A stretch of 64,000 nt of DNA from NCBI RefSeq assembly GCF_001540865.1, contig NC_033632.1, positions 7,429,332-7,493,331 of the forward strand, given 5' to 3'. This document shows positions 32,514 through 44,152 of this stretch, one piece after another. Under the pieces are notes generated by a model. The model was given only the letters and a program-made list of their open reading frames with translations. It ran no database searches and was not told where the DNA came from. The position numbers were made by a program, and so were the translations under genes. This DNA comes from Ananas comosus (Eukaryota; Streptophyta; Magnoliopsida; Poales; Bromeliaceae). The number at the start of each line of letters is the position of its first letter. Positions within the stretch are counted from its first letter, which is position 1.

Positions 32514-35029
32514 TGTCACACCCCGGATTACTTGTTTTCACGGGCTCGCTAACAGACCTGTCGTATACATAGGTATTTTTTCTGTATACGAAGCGAAAAA
32601 GTAGAAGTATCTATAATCATACAATACCACAAACAGTAGTATAGAGCAGCTAGAAAAAAAAAATCAAATATATAAACTGTGGTTCAATACATATATGTCA
32701 TCCAGGTATACAAACACTCGCTCTGGCGAGATATAACAACTATATGTAAAGACCAAAAAACTACAACTACCTGTAGCTAGTGCTCCTCTAGCTCTGCGAC
32801 GCGACTGGAAGGGCTCTAACTCGCGACGCCCTTGCCACGATCAAGATCAGCAACAGCAGTAACCGAAGGCGACGGCTCTGGAAAAACAACGGTAACAACA
32901 GGGCGTGAGAACTACTGTAAAAATAAGTAGTCATCAGTGGGTACCGCCCTCAAACTCATCAGTCCACCCACTAAGTCTACAGGGATAAATAGTAATAGTA
33001 AAGAAAGCTGAAACAAATCTACAGCTAATGCCACTATACTATCATGCTCTAAATCTAACCATCTGTAAAACAGTGTCAACTCAGACCCAATCTCAAATAA
33101 GGACTATAATCATACCCGTCCCTAGGACTGTGAACACACCCGTCCCGCCCGGTCGCGACTATACAGCTACCTCCACACTAACCAGTCTGTGGCGAGTAAG
33201 TCCAACCTGCACAAACGACACCAATGCAAAAGCACAGCGCTAGTCTCCGGAGTGGCACTCGTGGGAGCTACCCAACCGAGTATGCAGCGTATCTCTGTCG
33301 AGCTCAATCAAGCTCTAACAAGCCAAAGTCAAGTAGCTAGGGTCAAAACAGGTCTCGAAACCAAACCCACGTGCCCTCGGCACAATCTGAGACCAAAACA
33401 GGAATCTGGGTCCACAGTCCACCCCGACGGCACCCGACAATCCGAAGTAGCCTAGACTCTACTGTAAAAATGAGCTCGGCATCCGAGCACGAGCGTAAAT
33501 GCATTCTAAACTACCCCGGATATCCACCACACTGAAATAGCGGTGATACAATCAAACCACGGCTCCTAGAGCTAAATCAGGTAGTAGAATCATATGACTG
33601 GTCGAATCGCTGGTTTTCTCCGAAGTCAAGTTCCAAGTCCAACATGTATATTCATATAATTATTAATCATACTCCCAATTCAGATTTCATATATGCTACA
33701 ATCAACGAATTTGAGCTACAACATGATATACAAGAACCGAAATCATACATGTCAACTACAAGCACTTAGGAGCAAAACCGATGAAACACCTACCTCAAAT
33801 GCTCTTTCCTGGCACTAAGGAGATCTCGGAACTGCTGCGAGACTCAGCCGAAATCACACCAAAACAGCAACTGGCATACGTGAAGGATCTAGCATCGAAA
33901 ACCACAAAAATTCAATAATTCAGCACTTAAGCTTAAATTAGCTCAAATACAATGCTAATTTCACTAGATTATCTTCAAATCAGCAGTAGCAAGGTTCCCT
34001 CAGCAGTGAATTGGATATAGAAAGTTTCTTAGGTTCAAGACTACCCTTCTCCCAAGATCTGAACCCAAGATAACCAAGTTGCATCAATGACAATGCTAAT
34101 TTCAGCGCTTAAGCTTAATTAACCTAACTCCAATGTCAAAACTCACCTAATCACATCCGAATCTAGTGAGGAGGGTCTCAAATCTAGTAGAGTAAACTGA
34201 GATATCTAACTCAGGTCCAAACTTTCCTTGCTTCCCAAGATAGCATCAAGAAAACTCAAAAAAATAAATTTTCAGCACAAAGTCACCAGCAGTCTAGAAA
34301 AATATAGAATCGACCAAGCTAACCTCAACGAAAATCTACAATTCTAGGCTTCGTGGATTCCTTTAGAAGTCTAGAATCCAGCAAACCAAGTTTCACTGCA
34401 ATCCGACCTTCCAATTGAAAGATTGGATGAAATCCGAAAAAATTCGAGGAGTGGAGGAGAAATCAGAGGTGCTAATGTGAAGAGAGAGTGAAAAGAGTTC
34501 ACCAGGGTCACTCTCTACCTATTTATAGGGTGCTGGAATGGTAGAATAAGCCCCAAGAACAGCTGCTGCAATCTGGTGTCCCTGCAGACTCGGGCATTTT
34601 CGGGCGCCCGAGCCCACATTATGGGCACCCGAATCCTCCAGGCTACACAAAGATTCCTCCTCGGACTGTCCACCTGCGGTGTGCTACGCCCGTATCCGGC
34701 TCCGGCGGACCTTACCAACCACCTGCCACGTGTCAGCACAAACGATACTCACGAGATGAACTTTTCGGACCCTCATCCGGGCGCCCAAAACATGGACCCG
34801 AATTGGCTTCCAGTTCTGCTTAGTTCTGCACTCAACTTCTGGGCGACCCAAAACATATTCTGAGCGCCCGAATCTGGCAAAACTCCAGTTTTGCTTATTT
34901 GAGTGCGCCGAGTCCATTTCTGCATCCATTTCGCGCAGAAACGATTCCGACTCAGTCCGACACTCTCCAGATGTGTCGACCAGTCACTAACACTGAAGCC
35001 AATTCTATCCAAAGCTCAGAAATACTACA
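32514..35029 (-). mobile_element. B3: antisense solo LTR (family B-like) nested in B2
   Basis: On the plus strand it starts TGTCACACCCCGGATT and ends AGAAATACTACA (2516 bp). The TSD is TATAA (32509-32513) against TGTAA (35030-35034), one mismatch. B2 reads through when it is removed. The conserved stem-loop at 32907-32935 is partly decayed. TATA box CTATTTATA (minus-strand TATAAATAG) at 34519-34527. Confidence 0.82.
34602..34872 (-). promoter_or_regulatory. Paired-palindrome array of LTR B3 (CGGGCGCCCG type)
   Basis: GGGCGCCC at 34602 with GGGCACCCGAA at 34623; CGGGCGCCC at 34778 with GGACCCGAA near 34795; TGGGCGACCCA at 34840 with TGAGCGCCCGAA at 34861. The promoter-proximal member is 75 bp from the TATA box. 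Confidence 0.72.
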
Positions 35030-35237
35030 TGTAAACTCAGTTGGGTCGCACCCACGAATGCCATTCCGAAATGAGGTTTTAGTGCGATGAGATCGCAGTT
35101 TCTGTTTGGACGGTTCTTGAGCTCGATTCAGGTAGGGTGGGTCCGTTTGGACAGCCCGTGTGAGATTGGGTTAGTGGTAGTTAGTGATGCCTTGCTCTAC
35201 CTTCAGTGAAGTTGTGACGTGAATTGGATGAGTCATT

Positions 35238-36051
35238 AGCAAAAGAGGTTTCAAATATTCTGTCTCAAAGTATCAAGAAATCTCCACCATCAGTCCAGAA
35301 TAAATATGAACCAAATTGTCAATAAGTCAAGACTAACATAATTGGATGGGAGTTCGAAACACAATTTCTCATTCATATTTCAAAGAAACTTTGAATAACA
35401 TTTGAATATCAAATCGATTTATATGTGCTGCGGGTGGAAATACACAATCAAATTTAAAAAAAATGTAGAATTGATATAAGACGGGCATAACCGAGGTTGC
35501 TCTGGAGACAATATCTTTTCAGTAGAAGTGAATGATATTGTTGAGAAATAAATTATCATTTAAAATTTTCATTTTTTATTTTTAAAATTTGTATTTTAGT
35601 TAATTTGTTTTAGAGATAAGCTAATGAAGGTTCGAGTACTATATTTTAGTTCAAGAACAGAATACAATACTCAAACGTTCAATAGCAAAAAAGCTTCAAA
35701 TATTCTGTGTCAAAATAACGAGAAGTCTCCACCATCAGTCTAGAATAAACATAAACCAAATTGTCAATAAGTCAAGACTAACATAGTTGGATGGGAGATC
35801 GAAACAGAATTCCCCATTCATAGTTCAAAGAAAATTTGTATAACATATGAATATCAAATCGATTTATATGTGCTGCGGGTGGAAATACACAATCAAACTT
35901 TTAAAAAACGTAGAATTGATGCAAGACAGGCATACGCCGAGGTTGCTCCGGAGACAATATCTTTTCAATAGAAGCAAATGATGTGGCCGAGAAATAAATT
36001 ATCATTTCAAATTTTCATTTTTTATTTTTAAAATTTGTATTTTAGTTAATT
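35238..36051. repeat. Tandem duplication, about 445 bp period
   Basis: 35238-35617 and 35683-36051 share most of their sequence (both contain CAAATCGATTTATATGTGCT and end GTATTTTAGTTAATTTGTT). No coding content. The last 70 bp of each also resemble the internal stretch after the T1 PBS (37430-37495), so this is probably internal sequence of the T1 family. Confidence 0.85.
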
Positions 36052-36367
36052 TGTTGTAGAGATTTTTCTTACATCTTTAGTATTTTCCTATATGGAATAA
36101 ATCTCTAAAAATTTAAGATGTGGTTTTCGAAATTTTAAATTGCGGTTAGATTTATTTTTTTAAATTATGAAGGTATATTTTAAAATCCTAAGATTTAATC
36201 CTGTCTAGAATTAAATTAAGTTTTCTTAATATAAAGTGGCAAAGCATTTATAGAAAGTTTTGATCAAACAAAATATAGCAACCTTAGCAACTTTGGCATA
36301 TCATTCTTGTTTTCTTTCTTTTTCTCTAGTTTTTCTTTTTCCTTTTCCAGTGCTACAATATCTTTAA

Positions 36368-37366
36368 GGGTTATTTGCATAAACGTCCCTGCAAACATAG
36401 TAAATTGCAGAAATATACCTGCAAAACGAAAATTCCATAAGTTGTCCCTACAAAAGTCATAAATTATGCAGATATCTCCCTGCTGTTAGAGTCTGTTAGA
36501 GAAATTTAGTTAACCACAGTTACACTACTTAACCATAATTAATTAATAGTGTGAATTTACGGTTCTACCCTTCTTCCTTATCCTTCTCTTCCTTTTCCCT
36601 CTTCTTCGTCGTCGGCGAAGAGATGCAGCGGCGGCGGCGGCGACGACGGCGGCGAAGCCTTTCCCTCTTGTCCATGCGCGAGCTCGCCAAGGGCATCACC
36701 TACTCCGATCTCCGCCGCCGCTGGCACATCCTCGTCGATGGCGACGATGTCCCCCCGCCCATCCCTTCCTTCCGCGAAATGCGCATCTCCGACCCCGTCC
36801 TCCGCAAGATCCGGGAGAAGGGCATCGTCCGCCCCACCCCTATCTAGGTCCAGGGCCTCCCTGTCGTCCTCTCCGGTCGCGACATGATCGACATCGCCTT
36901 CACCGGCACCGGCAAGATCCTCGTCTTCGTTCTCCCCCTCATCATTGCCGCCCTCCAGGAGGAGCTCATCATGCCCATCGTCCCCGGCGAGGGCCCTTTC
37001 GGCCTCGTCGTCTGCCCCTCCCGCGAGCAGTTCCTCGCCCCGCTCAGGGACCACGGCTTCCCGAAGATCTGCCCCCTCCTCTGTATCGGCTGCAAACCCT
37101 ATCCGGCGGCGGACGGCGGCGGCGGCGCTGGAGAGGAAGAGAAAGAGAAGGGAAAGAAGGATACTTTTGGAGGGATATATTTTGAGGGCAAAAAGGTCAT
37201 TTCATAAGAAAACTGTTAAAAAATAAACAGTTCACTAGCGGATTTTAACCAGAAGGGCATATTTGCATAACTTATGACTTTTGCAGGGACAACTTATGGA
37301 ATTTTCATTTTGCAGGGATATTTCTGCAATTTACTATGTTTGCAGGGATGTGTATGCAAATAACCC
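36368..37366. mobile_element. M1: Pack-MULE, 999 bp
   Basis: Perfect 9-bp TSD TATCTTTAA at 36359-36367 and 37367-37375. Terminal inverted repeats of about 115 bp start GGGTTATTTGCATA and end TATGCAAATAACCC with only a few mismatches. A 9-bp TSD with long TIRs defines a Mutator-like element. The GC-rich interior is a captured host gene fragment and there is no transposase, which is the Pack-MULE arrangement. Confidence 0.9.
36674..37092 (+). pseudogene. Captured fragment of a DEAD-box RNA helicase (DDX41/Abstrakt, plant RH35 type)
   Basis: The translation carries MRELAKGITY, WHILVDGDDVPPP, GIVRPTPI*VQGLP, SGRDMIDIAFTGTGKI, VFVLPLIIAALQEE, MPIVPGEGPFGLVVCPSRE and LLCIG, in the order of the N-terminal part and RecA domain 1 of DDX41-type helicases (ATP-dependent RNA remodelling, spliceosome-linked). 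Three defects are visible. The Q-motif glutamine is a TAG stop at 36845-36847. Motif I reads GTGKI in place of the family GSGKT. About a dozen residues after CPSRE are missing. Motif II (DEAD) and everything after it are absent. Very high GC at third positions fits a monocot source gene. No function is expected for this copy. Confidence 0.85.
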
Positions 37367-37413
37367 TATCTTTAAATATAGTACATGCTATAATTCCTTT
37401 TAGATTGCATCAG

Positions 37414-37425
37414 TTGGTATCAGAG
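37414..37425 (+). promoter_or_regulatory. PBS-like site of T1
   Basis: TTGGTATCAGAG, directly after the first T1 LTR. Confidence 0.65.
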
Positions 37426-37500
37426 TAGCCAAGAAATAAACTATAAGTTAAAACTTTATTTTTTTCATTTTCAAAATTTTTATTTTCGTCAATTTGTTTT

Positions 37501-39589
37501 GGCCAATTTGCATAAAATATTTATTAGTTTTGAGATTTTGCAGATTCGATCTGAATTTTTAGAAAATTATTCAAAATATCCTTATTTCTTTCTCTCTCTT
37601 CTTTTTTTCTCTCGTTATTTATTTTTATTCTCTCCAAAGAGGGCATCGAAGGTAGAGGCGAGCCCGTCTTGTCTCTACCCCTTGCGCCCTTGCATGCGCC
37701 GGCGCCTGCTCATCCCCTACCCTCCTCGCCTCCGATCCTACTCTTTTTTTCTTTTTCTTTTTTTTTCTCTCTAGCCTTCCTCCACCACCTCTGCAGTCCT
37801 CTGCGATGGTAATGAAGATAGCACCGCGTCCTCTTCTTCCGCCTTCGCCCTACATCTCCACTACAGCAGATTTTTCACCCACCAAACCTACTTTTGTAAA
37901 CCTGCCATCCCCCCCATCGTCGTCGACAACGAAGAGGAAGCACTTCTCGGCACCGAGAAGCTCACCGACGAGGGAAGGGGCATGGGGCCCACTGCGCCTA
38001 TCTAAGGACAGCGACGAGTTAGGTGGAGATAGAGGGGAGCACAACGACACTGGAGAAGAGGGCGGCAACAAGCACGACGGGATCGGAGGCAAAGAGGGCG
38101 GGAGGTGCACGGGAGCATCTCTAATCAAGCACTTTTGTTTGCTGAAAATAAGAAAAATAACTAAAGGCCAAAAATTAGAAAATAAGAAAAAATAAGTAGA
38201 GAAGAAAAAAGAAAAAGATGAAGTTACACTGTTATCGACATAAGTTGCACTCCGTGAGATGTATATTGTACCCTTTAAGATGAAAGTTATACTATTTAAA
38301 TGAAAGTTATACTCTTTGGGAGATAATTATAATGTTTCTCCTCCTCCTCCTTCCCCACCACTTCATCGTCCTTCTTCTATACCCAACTTCCTCCACCTCC
38401 ACTGCAGCATCTCTCGTCAAGCACTTTTATTTGCTTAAAATAAAAAAAAATTAACTAAAGGTCAAAAACTAGAGAATAAGGAAGAAGAAGGTGAGATTGC
38501 ACTATTTTAAAAGAACGTTGCATTGTTATAGACGTAAATTGCACTTTTTGAGATATAAATTGTGCCCTTTAAGATGAAAATTATATTTTTTAAACAAAAG
38601 TTGCACTCTTTGGGAGATAGTTACATTGTTTCTTCTCTTTCCCAGCCTCTTTAGGAGATAGTTAAACTCTTTAAACAAAAACTTGTACTATTGAAAAAGG
38701 AGGAGAAACAGTGTAACTATCTTTCAAAGAGTGCAACTTTTATTTAAAGAGTGTAACTTCTATCTTAAAGGGTGCAGTTTATATCTCAAAGAGTGTAACT
38801 TATGTCTCTAGCATTACAACGTTCTTCTAAAATAGTGCAACTTCATATTCATTTTTCTTTTTCTCTAGTTCTTCTTTTTTCTCTAGCTTTTGGCCTTTAG
38901 TTAATTATTTTCTGTTTTAAACAAATAAAAGTGCTTGACCAGAGATGCTCCTGTGCACCCCCGTCCTCCTCGCCTCCAACCCTGCTGAGGCCATGCTCAC
39001 CGTTGCCCTCTGGGACGCCGCCTCCGCTTCAACCACTCTCTTATCCAGTGCCATCGCGTTCCCCTTCATCTCTACCTCACTTGTCGCCAGCCCTCGGTGA
39101 GCGCGGTGGGCCGCATGCCCCTTCCCTCGCGGCTAGCTTCTCAACGATAGTGGTGAGGACGACGAGTTTCCAGAAGTGGATTTTGTCGGTGAAAATCTGC
39201 TGCAATAGAGGTAAAGGGCGAAGGCGGAGGAAGAGGACACGGTGCTGTCCTCGTTACCGTTGCGGAGGACCGCGAAGGTGGTGGAGGAGTGTTGGAGAGA
39301 ACATAAAAAAGAGGGTCGTAGCGTGGCCTCGGCAGGGTCGAAGGCAAGGAGGGTGGGGGTGCGCGGGCGAGGGCGTGTAGGGCAGAGGTAAGGCGAACCG
39401 CCTTCGCCTTTGCCGCCCTCTTCAAAGTGAATAAAAAAAAGAACAAAAGAAAAAAAGAAGAAAGAAAAAGGAATAAGGGTATTTTGATAAGTTTTCTTAA
39501 AATTCGGACCGAATCTGAAAAATTCAAAATGATGGCCTACTTCTACAAAAATCTCAAAATTAATAGATTTTTTTTTATGCAAATTGGCC
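37501..39589. mobile_element. M2: long-TIR MULE (foldback-like), 2089 bp
   Basis: Termini GGCCAATTTGCATAAA and TTTATGCAAATTGGCC, with 9-bp TSD ATTTGTTTT (37492-37500) against ATTTGTTGT (39590-39598). The inverted arms extend about 850-900 bp each (37501 to about 38340, and about 38690-39589), including a GC-rich exon-like stretch, so most of the element is a giant palindrome. The centre holds a direct repeat of part of the arm (38117-38340 and 38406-38640, both with TCAAGCACTTTT). The open frames 37806-38195 (+) and 39141-39527 (-) are the two arms of the same sequence, Pro/Ser/Arg-rich and unrecognised. No transposase. Confidence 0.82.
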
Positions 39590-39974
39590 ATTTGTTGTAG
39601 AGCCTTTTCTTATATACTTTTAGAATTATTCCATGTGGAATAAATCACTAAAAATAAGGAAGATGATTTTAGAAGTTTTAAATTACAATTAAAAATATTT
39701 TTATTAGAAAATTTTTTAAAATCATGGGATTTGATTGAGCCTAGAATTTGAGTTTTGTAATATAAATATGGATAATTTTTCTGAAGAGGGATTTTGATGA
39801 AGTAAAAAATGTAGTGACCCTGGAATTTAGCATTTGAGGCTTGTCGACAGCTCTGGAGAGTGTCGGGACGAGTCTGAGTACTGTTGGCATGAAATAGACG
39901 CAAACTGGACTCAGCAGAACGCGAGAGCAGAGAGTTAGCATTGCAATCTGCAAATTGCAGATTTCCAGCAATTG

Positions 39975-40087
39975 GTACCGGTACCACACAGGGGGGTACC
40001 GGTACCCAGTGCATTTTTCTGCGCAGACTGCTCTCGGGTTGCCCATTCTGCCGGGGTATCGGTACAACATTGAACTAGTACCGGTAC
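39975..40087 (+). promoter_or_regulatory. Paired-palindrome array of LTR B4
   Basis: GTACCGGTAC at 39975 and 39996, then GTATCGGTAC at 40056 and GTACCGGTAC at 40078. Start-to-start spacings are 21, 60 and 22, almost identical to B5 (21, 61, 22). Confidence 0.85.
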
Positions 40088-40917
40088 TCCAAGGGAGGTG
40101 AGGGGCTGTTTGGTCTTTTGGCTGCTTCATTGTTTTCACCCCCTCTCCCACTCCTTCATATACGTGTAGAGAGGCTGACGGAAGGTTTTGCATGTTCTCT
40201 CCTTCTCTCTCTCTCTAGTTCTTGAGCCATACGTGAAGGAGGCCTCGGGTGGAGTCGGAGCGACGTCGACGTTGCGCCGCGGTGCCGTTCGAGCGTGCTT
40301 TCGTCATAGTAGCGCCGTTGGGAGGCCGGGCGAGCGTGTGGTTCCGCTTCTATCGACTTCTTGCCGGATTCGGAGTAGCTTTCGAGGTGGGTCAAAGTGA
40401 TGCTTACCGGATTTCACAGATTTTTCTCCTAATTCTATATGTTGACAGCATGTATTTTTAGCTTCGTTTGGCATATTGTTTAGCTCGATTCTTAGATTTG
40501 CATATTATTGATCTTGAATTGGAGCTTAGAATACTAGCTAAATTATACATGTTGAACTTGGTTTTGACTTAGGAGAAAACTGGCGTTTCTATACTGTCAT
40601 ATGTTAAACTACCAGATTTAGCTCTAAGAGCCGTAGTTTATTTGTATCGCCGCAGTTGTGGGCGGTGGATACCCAGAATAGCATAGAAAATATTTACGCT
40701 CGTGCTGAGGTGCCGAGTGTATTTTTACAGTAATGTTTAGGCTATTCCGGATTGTCGGGTGCTGTTGGGATTGACGGTGGACCCAGATTGCTGTTTTTGC
40801 ATCAGATTGTGCCATGTAACGTACCGAAATTTCGGTGGAAAATATCGAACTTTGGCCAAATTGGCTAAAATGTGCGAAAGAAATAGTTGGACGAGTTCCA
40901 GTTAAAGAGTTGGCCAG

Positions 40918-42581
40918 CGACAACGGCGGTGGTTGGGGTTATTGAAAGATTACGACGTTACTATTCTATACCACCCCGGAAAGGGAAATGTCGTGGCCGA
41001 TGCACTTAGTAGAAAATCGGGAAAAAACTTGGCTTCGGCAATTATACTCCAACCGTTGTTGCAAAAGGAGATGCAACGACTTGGTCTTGAGGTAGTGGCT
41101 TCGGGAGTGCCGGCAACCCTTGCGGCGTTGGTTGATCAACCGACCTTGTTGCAGAGGATAAAAGAGTTGCAAGCTTCCAATGAGTATCTCCAAAAGGTGC
41201 GCGGAGAAGTTGAAAGCGGTAGTGCCGATGATTTTGGCGTTGGGACCGACGGCACCCTTCGATTCCGAAATCGTTTGTGTGTACCAAAAAATAAGGACAT
41301 TCGTAAGACGATTATGCAAGAAGCACATCAATCTCCTTATAGTATTCCCTCGGGCGGCACCAAGATGTACCAAGATTTAAAAGTGCACTATTGGTGGCCA
41401 GGCATGAAGAAAGATATTTGGGAGTTCGTGGCACAATATCTTTCGTGCCAACAAGTAAAAGGGAGTTGCGGTTTCCGGCGGAAAAATTGCAAAGCTTACC
41501 TATACCCGTTTGGAAATGAAAAAATATCGCTATAGACTTTGCGAACGATTTGCCCCGATCTCAAGGTAGACACGACGCAATTTGGGTGATAGTAGACCGG
41601 TTGACGAAGTCGGCGCATTTCCTATCAATTCATATTACATGGTCGGGAGACAAGTTGGCTCAAGTATACATCGACGAGGTTGTGAGACTTCATGGGGTTC
41701 CGGTATCAATTGTATCGGATCGGGACCCGAGATTCATATCTCACTTTTGAAGGAGCCTACAGGAGGCGTTGGGCACACGGCTCGACTTTAGCACGGCATT
41801 TCGTCCTCAAAGTGATGGTCAATCGGAAAGGACAATACAAATACTTGAGGATATGTTTCGAGCGTGTGTACTTGACTACAAGGGTGGTTGGCATGATCAT
41901 CTACCGATGGCGGAGTTTGCGTACAATAACAGTTACCAAGAGAGTATCGCGATGATGCCATTCTAGGCCCTTTATGAAAGGAAATGTCGCTCTCCTATTC
42001 ATTGGAGCCAGGTGGACGAGAGAGTGGCTCTTGGCCCCGATGTAGTGCGGGAACCGGAGGAGAAAGTTCGCCTCGCCCGCCAACGACTTGCTACGGCGCA
42101 ATCTCGGCAAAATAGCTATGCCGACAAGCGAAGAAAAGATATCGAGTTCGCGGTTGGTGACCACGTATTCTTAAAAATATCGCCAATGCGAGAAATAAAA
42201 CGGTTTGGAATCCGTGGGAAGTTAAGTCCCTGGTATCTTGGATCGTTCGAAATATTGGAACGCGTTGGCGCTGTGGCCTACAAGATAGTATTACCACCGA
42301 GGCTTGCGGGAGTGCACGATGTGTTTCATGTATCGAATCTCTGCAAGTATGTTCCTGATCCCGAGCATGTCCTCTCGTTTGAACCGTCCGAGATTCAAGA
42401 GGATATGACTTATGAGGAGTTTCCGGCATACATCATCGATCGAGAAGTAAGAAAACTACGGAACCGCGAGATTCCGTATGTTAAGGTCCGTTGGTGCAAC
42501 CACAATGATCAGGAAGCCACTTGGGAGCTCGAGAGCACGATGTGGGAGCATTATCTCCATCTCTTCGAGGATCTGGATTAA
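40918..42581 (+). pseudogene. A3 pol remnant: end of RNase H, integrase, chromodomain-like tail
   Basis: It begins in QRRWLGLLKDYDVTILYH (end of RNase H). The integrase zinc-binding region is HQSPYSIPSGG through WWPGMKKDIWEFVAQYLSC. A frameshift near 41463 moves the frame. The core is then DAIWVIVDRLTKSAHF, SDRDPRFISHF and SERTIQILEDMF, with a nonsense codon at 41748 (usually Trp) and another at 41964. The final open piece, 42012-42581, has the DNA-end-binding LSPWYLGSFEILERVG and the chromodomain-like EVRKLRNREIPYVKVRW, ending LFEDLD. Sequence and order match G1 pol, so A3 and G1 are relatives with different LTRs. Confidence 0.9.
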
Positions 42582-42852
42582 GGTATGGATCTAGATTTTA
42601 ATCAAGTTAGTTTAGCGGACGAAACTAATTTTAAGGAGTGAAGAATATAACGTACCAAAATTTCGATGGAAAATATCGAACTTTGGCCAAATTGGCTAAA
42701 GTGTGCGAAAGAAATAGTTGGACAAATTCCAGTTAACATGCCAACAAGGTTGGAAGGGTTAAAAATGAGTTCCAAAAGGATTAGAATGGTTTTAGCGTTG
42801 TTCGGCACGAAATAGAATCGAAAAGATGCTAAAACCCAAGTCTGGGCAAAGT

Positions 42853-42970
42853 GTACCGGTACAACATTGATGTTGTACCAATACAACACTGCAACCCGAG
42901 AGGAATTGCTCTTGGGTTTGCCTCTGCGCGATCGTGTTACTGGTGACAAGAACCCGTGTACCGGTATACT
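42853..42970 (+). promoter_or_regulatory. Paired-palindrome array of LTR A3
   Basis: GTACCGGTAC at 42853 with GTACCAATAC at 42875, then GTTACTGGTGAC at about 42936 with GTACCGGTATAC at about 42957. Both pairs are partly decayed. Confidence 0.75.
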
Positions 42971-44152
42971 TTGGTCTCGCAGCAACTTGAGGTTTGCTTT
43001 AAGATAGAAAGAAGTAAGGGACTTTTTTGTAAATGTTACCACATGTTAACATCCCAACACCCCGTCCCTCTCTCTTTCACAGCCAACACACCACTCTCTC
43101 ACATTTTTCTCTTTCTCTCTCTAGAAACCTCTCTAAAGAGTAAGGAGGTCGAGTAGAAGGCTTTGGAGGAGATTTTTGGTGCGTTTGAAGGCTTTGAAGC
43201 TCTTCAACAAGGTGGACTTGGGTGAGCTTGTGGCTAAGGTGAGGTGTTTTGTGAGAATAGGTCTAGGGTTTGGTTTCATGTCCTAGAAAACTAGGTTTTG
43301 ATCTTCTCTCATGTATAGAAACCTAGTAGGAGCTTAGAACACATGGACACCCTAGTTTTCTCTATGTGCTCTAATAGTAGATTTCTAGGGTTTGCTTTAT
43401 ATGCCCTAGAAATGGTTTAAATGATTCTAGATGAGCTTCTAAGTATTGGATAAGCTCTCTTTTGCTTGTTCTAGAGGTCAAAACCTAGGTTGGAGCAAAT
43501 GGCAACATTAGGGCACCAAATTTGGGGCTTTGCCCTAGGGTGTTTCTAAGTCAAATTAACCTTGTAGAAACCTAATTAGAGGTATTCCCGATGCAATGGG
43601 AAACTCGGTTCGACGAAACGAAAAAGTTTAAAAAAAGTTATTGTATAAAAAGCCTAATTTGGCTTCGTATTGCCGCAGGCGAGCGAGTAGGCACCAAAAA
43701 AATTTCAAGAATTAAACCATAGTATCCCTACAACCATCCAAGGTGGGTGGTCCATTCCAAGGACCTCAAAATTTTCTTTATGTCTAAAGTGTCATATTTG
43801 AGCATATATATGTGTTGAGCATATTGCAAGTAGGGTTACTTCTGAGCTTGTTATTTCATGTTTTGAATTCAAATGCATGTGAAATACTAGTAAGAAAGTG
43901 AGAATTTATAAACCCTATGTATGCATGATAAATGACAAGAACTTAGTCGATTTAGAAAACAAATGTGACATGTGGACATGAATGTAGAGAGTGACATTGT
44001 TGAGTCAATAAAGCTAGAATTGAACACGTAGAGAACAAATGTGCATGTGTGTGTCAGTACAAAGTAGTGTATATGACACTAGCGAAAGTAAAGGATGTAA
44101 GTAAAGGAGTGATTGTGACATTATGACATAGCAACCTTAGAGTTAAGGGTCA

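Larger units (their letters stand above)
30855..35226 (+). mobile_element. B2: family B-like LTR, truncated, interrupted by B3
   Basis: It starts TGTAGTGTCCCGG and follows the B5 LTR through the promoter, the CAGCATGTATT segment (about 32035) and the TGCCGTAGTTTGTGGG segment. It resumes after B3 at 35035 (CTCAGTTGGGTCGC) and becomes unrecognisable near 35226, so its 3' end and TSD are lost. The palindromes here are of the CGGGCGCCCG kind, not GTACCGGTAC. Confidence 0.75.

Noticed and set aside
35238..36051. Segmental duplication of a host gene
   Set aside because: No coding content, and it shares sequence with the T1 interior, so it is transposon-derived.
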